Below, one piece after another: positions 41,864 through 44,279 of a stretch of 44,279 bases of DNA. A program made the position numbers and the translations under genes. The notes beneath the pieces were generated by a model that saw only the letters and a program-made list of their open reading frames with translations, was not told the origin of the DNA and searched no databases. Where the stretch lies: contig FR880835.1 of the NCBI GenBank assembly GCA_000434615.1, positions 27,304 through 71,582 on the forward strand, written 5' to 3'. The DNA is from Clostridium sp. CAG:510. Lineage in GTDB: Bacteria > Bacillota > Clostridia > Lachnospirales > Lachnospiraceae. How positions within the stretch are numbered: the first letter of the stretch is position 1; every line of letters begins with the position of its first letter.

Positions 41864-43321
41864 CTAATACAGCGTGGCTTCCCGGATAACATTGAGGCGT
41901 TCAATGGTCTCATCCTCCGGTCCTGTCATGGAGCAGCCTTTTTCCTTCGCATAGACAATATAGTCGATGATTTCCTGCGTAATGCGTTCGCCGGGCGCCA
42001 GAATGGGGATGCCGGGCGGATAACACATCACAAATTCCGTACAAATCCTGCCGTTGGTCTCCCGGATGGGAATCATCTCTTCCTTTTCCGCATAGAAAGC
42101 TTCCTGCGGTGTCATCACCACGGAAGGATTGATATATTCATGGTCAAACAGACCGGTTCTGTCCTTTTTGTAACGGCGGCGGATGTCGTACAGGGCGCTG
42201 ACCAGACGCTCCGTTTCCCTCATGCGGTCGCCGATGGAAATGTAGGCTAAAATGTTGCCGATGTCACCTAACTCCAACTGGATATCGTATTCGTCCCTAA
42301 GCTTGTCATATACTTCGATGCCCGCCAGTCCGATGTCCAGTGTATAAACCGTCAGCTTCGTGGTATCAAAATCATAGATGCTGTCGCCGTTTATGAGTTC
42401 TTCCCCGTAGGCATAATAGCCGTCTATTTTGTTGATTTCATTCCGGGCATAGGCGGCAATTTTTTCCACCTCTTCAAAGGCTTCTTTTCCCCGCAGCGCT
42501 AAATTTCTGCGGGAAATATCGAGACTTGCCAAAAGCAGGTAGGAAGCGCTGGTGGTCTGGGTCAGGTTGATGACCTGCCGCACATAACCGGCGCTGACAT
42601 TGGGCCCCGTTAAAAGAAACGAGCTCTGGGTCAGGCTGCCTCCCGACTTGTGCATGCTGACGGATGCCATGTCCGCTCCCGCCGCCATTGCCGTAATGGG
42701 CATATTTTCCCCGAAGTAAAAATGGGTTCCGTGGGCTTCGTCCACCAGCACCAGCATGTTGTGGGCATGGGCGATTTCCACAATCTTCTTTAAGTTGGAA
42801 CAGATGCCGTAATAGGTGGGATTGTTCACTAAAATCGCCACCGCATCCGGGTTGTCCTCTATCGCTTTTTCCACCTGGGAAATCTTCATTCCGAGTGCAA
42901 TGCCCAGCTTTTTGTCCACATCGGGATTGACGTAAATCGGCGTGGCGCCGTTTACTACCAGTGCGTTAATTACACTCCGGTGCACATTGCGGGGCAGAAT
43001 GATTTTTTCTCCCTTTTTGCATGCCGTCAGCACCATGGACTGTACCGCCGATGTGGTGCCTCCCACCATCAAAAACGCATGGGACGCGCCGAACGCCTCC
43101 GCCGCCAGCTCCTCCGCTTCCTTGATGACGGAAATCGGATGGCAGAGATTGTCGAGCGGCTTCATGGAATTCACATCCAGTTCCACGCACTGTTTTCCCA
43201 ACAGCTGCACCAGCTCCGGGTTGCCCCTTCCTCTCTTGTGCCCCGGCACATCAAAGGGCACTACCTTGTTTTTCCGGAATTGCTCCAATGCCTCATAAAT
43301 AGGCGCTCTGTTCTGATTCAT
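41864..43321 (-). CDS. speA: Arginine/lysine/ornithine decarboxylase (fold-type I PLP)
   Basis: A 485-residue decarboxylase of the Bacillus SpeA-like, Orn/Lys/Arg type: PDVPGHKRGRGNP-like start, DEAHGTHFYFGE, PLP lysine in SVSMHKSGGSLTQ, and C-terminal YPPGIPILAPGE. With agmatinase downstream, arginine is the likely substrate, giving agmatine. First gene of the polyamine operon, preceded by a 414-base intergenic region with a structured leader and a terminator. Confidence 0.92.
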   Translation of the reverse strand: MNQNRAPIYEALEQFRKNKVVPFDVPGHKRGRGNPELVQLLGKQCVELDVNSMKPLDNLCHPISVIKEAEELAAEAFGASHAFLMVGGTTSAVQSMVLTACKKGEKIILPRNVHRSVINALVVNGATPIYVNPDVDKKLGIALGMKISQVEKAIEDNPDAVAILVNNPTYYGICSNLKKIVEIAHAHNMLVLVDEAHGTHFYFGENMPITAMAAGADMASVSMHKSGGSLTQSSFLLTGPNVSAGYVRQVINLTQTTSASYLLLASLDISRRNLALRGKEAFEEVEKIAAYARNEINKIDGYYAYGEELINGDSIYDFDTTKLTVYTLDIGLAGIEVYDKLRDEYDIQLELGDIGNILAYISIGDRMRETERLVSALYDIRRRYKKDRTGLFDHEYINPSVVMTPQEAFYAEKEEMIPIRETNGRICTEFVMCYPPGIPILAPGERITQEIIDYIVYAKEKGCSMTGPEDETIERLNVIREATLY

Positions 43322-43363
43322 TCCTCAACTCTCCTCGTACCGTGAAGTCCTGCGCTTTTTATC

Positions 43364-43436
43364 TCCCGCTTTGGGCCTCCCGTTTTGGGTTTCCCGCTTT
43401 TGGGCATAACCATTTCAGGCATAACATTCGGACATA
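43364..43436. repeat. Two sets of short imperfect tandem repeats before speA
   Basis: At 43364-43405 three units of about 14 bases follow the pattern CCCGYTTTGGG plus three. Directly after them (43403-43436) GGCATAAC-like units recur three times. They lie between the leader terminator and the speA start. Function unknown; they could be a slippage-prone tract. Confidence 0.6.
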
Positions 43437-43480
43437 ACAAAAAGACGCAATCTGCATATCCATTTGCAAATTTGCGTCTT
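43437..43480 (-). terminator. Terminator in the speA leader
   Basis: A 9-bp perfect stem AAGACGCAA/TTGCGTCTT (43442-43480) with further weak pairing inside, followed by five T on the minus strand. It lies about 115 bases before speA and about 255 bases after the MATE stop, so it fits a leader attenuator or the end of a short RNA. Confidence 0.75.
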
Positions 43481-43595
43481 CATTCCAAATACCCCCGTCT
43501 CACCAAAAGGCTGCCCGGAAGAATTTCGTTTGTGCATTTTCATTCGATACTTAATTATTAGAGTCTATATAGCAAATATTTCACTTTTACTACTC

Positions 43596-43653
43596 TTATT
43601 GATCGTTTTGCAAATATGATATGTTTCAAAACAAGCTCTCGCTCTATCAATAA
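43596..43653 (-). other. Nested hairpin in the speA leader RNA
   Basis: On the minus strand TTATTGAT (43646-43653) pairs perfectly with ATCAATAA (43596-43603), and inside it GTTTTG (43627-43632) pairs with CAAAAC (43605-43610), with an unpaired AGAGCGAGAGCTT on one side. The leader may therefore be structured. I match it to no known riboswitch. Confidence 0.5.
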
Positions 43654-43710
43654 TGTGGAAAATTTACCTGGAATCCCTCTAATAATCTATACCGTTTTCC
43701 ATTGATAAAA

Positions 43711-43739
43711 AATGTATCAGAAAAAAATAAATTCGTCAA
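43711..43739 (-). promoter_or_regulatory. Candidate promoter of the polyamine operon
   Basis: TTGACG at 43734-43739, a 17-base spacer and TACATT at 43711-43716 on the minus strand, overlapping the MATE stop. It would give a leader of about 380 bases before speA. Confidence 0.5.
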
Positions 43740-44279
43740 TCACTTTTTTTCCGTTTCTGCAGGGTCTTGCTCACATGAAAATATGCCGGAATGAGGAAAA
43801 TATCCGCCATTATCCAGGCAAAGGGGCTGCCGAGGCATACGCCGGTAAAACCGATAAACGGCACCAGCCCGAATCCTGCCGCAGACCTTGCCACCATTTC
43901 AAACACACCCGCTAAAATAGCAAACTTCGGGAAGCCCATACCCTGAATCAGAAAGCGGATAATGTTTACCAGAGCAAGTGGGAAGAAGAACAGGGTGTTC
44001 AAAAGCAAGAACTTGTGCACATCCCCGATAATACTTAACTCGTCCTTTTCCACAAAAAGGGTTGCCAGGGCATCTCCGAAGAACACCGCGAGCAGAAGCG
44101 CCATGGCAGAATATACCGCACCCAAAATCACGCAGGATTTCAAACCCTTTCCGATACGCTCTAATTTTCCGGCGCCCACGTTCTGTCCGCCATAAGTCGC
44201 CATAGTCGAACCCATGGCGTCATACGGACAGGCTAAGAAGCTGACGATTCTGCCGCCCGCCGTCATGGCTGCCACCGCC
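43736..44279 (-). CDS. MATE-family efflux transporter, 5' part cut by window edge
   Basis: The last 180 or so codons of a MATE protein, open to the right edge. It shows ATYGGQNVGAGKLERIGKGL, the conserved second-half entry of MATE transporters, then about five helices (LLLNTLFFFPLALVNIIRFLIQGMG) and a Lys/Arg-rich cytoplasmic end. Members use Na+ or H+ to expel drugs or metabolites. The start and first half lie outside. Confidence 0.9.
   Translation of the reverse strand, partial: AVAAMTAGGRIVSFLACPYDAMGSTMATYGGQNVGAGKLERIGKGLKSCVILGAVYSAMALLLAVFFGDALATLFVEKDELSIIGDVHKFLLLNTLFFFPLALVNIIRFLIQGMGFPKFAILAGVFEMVARSAAGFGLVPFIGFTGVCLGSPFAWIMADIFLIPAYFHVSKTLQKRKKSD

Noticed and set aside
1..44279. 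CRISPR arrays, tRNA and rRNA genes
   Set aside because: No regularly spaced direct repeats and no cloverleaf or rRNA-like stretches were recognised on either strand.

Overview
The window looks like a chromosomal segment of a gut anaerobe of the Lachnospiraceae or a close clostridial relative. Supporting this are a bile salt hydrolase, a tryptophan T-box controlling a TrpXYZ-type ABC transporter, LicT-type antitermination of a beta-glucoside PTS, the carboxynorspermidine-type polyamine genes, an ECF transporter with a fused double ATPase, and strong Shine-Dalgarno sites throughout. Nearly everything lies on the minus strand; the Rrf2 regulator at 17148-17585 is the only plus-strand gene I accept. 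Genus is inference.

Region 1 (1-10829) is the most interesting part: an accessory, AT-rich block that reads as a quorum-sensing-linked peptide natural product (RiPP) locus. In transcription order it holds agrA, agrC, agrB, agrD, a long inverted repeat, two SPASM-type radical SAM enzymes, a 65-residue Cys-containing candidate precursor peptide, a strong intercistronic hairpin, an FtsX-type permease, a fusion of a subtilisin-like protease to a degenerate ABC ATPase, and an ABC exporter cut by the window edge. I infer that the Agr peptide signal switches on the radical SAM genes, that the two radical SAM enzymes modify the small peptide, and that the cytoplasmic protease domain removes the leader as the peptide is handed to a membrane exporter. 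The predicted AgrD signal has Ser where Cys normally forms the ring. The ATPase half of the fusion has lost its key Walker A, Walker B and signature residues. The FtsX gene is clearly more GC-rich than its neighbours.

Region 2 (10911-17679) holds a tryptophan-type ABC transporter behind a Trp-specifier T-box, an ATC-hydrolase-like protein, an alpha/beta hydrolase, an AraC regulator and a divergent Fe-S-type Rrf2 regulator. Region 3 (17730-20982) is an ECF transporter (fused EcfA, EcfT, S component); the S-component gene carries one in-frame TGA. Region 4 (21030-28057) has a bile salt hydrolase next to an EamA transporter, a Lon-like AAA+ protein without a protease domain, a MetQ lipoprotein, a broken metF/corrinoid-protein chimera, and a GAF-GGDEF diguanylate cyclase.

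Region 5 (28143-36808) is a self-contained beta-glucoside PTS operon: licT with two RAT antitermination sites, two GH1 6-phospho-beta-glucosidases, EIIA, a Cof-type HAD phosphatase, EIIBC (interrupted by one in-frame TAG) and Enzyme I. Region 6 (36877-43739) is a polyamine operon: arginine/lysine/ornithine decarboxylase, spermidine synthase-like protein, agmatinase, carboxynorspermidine dehydrogenase, carboxynorspermidine decarboxylase, then a polysaccharide deacetylase. It is preceded by a structured, terminator-bearing leader. A MATE efflux gene is cut by the right edge. No tRNA, rRNA, CRISPR array or transposase was found.
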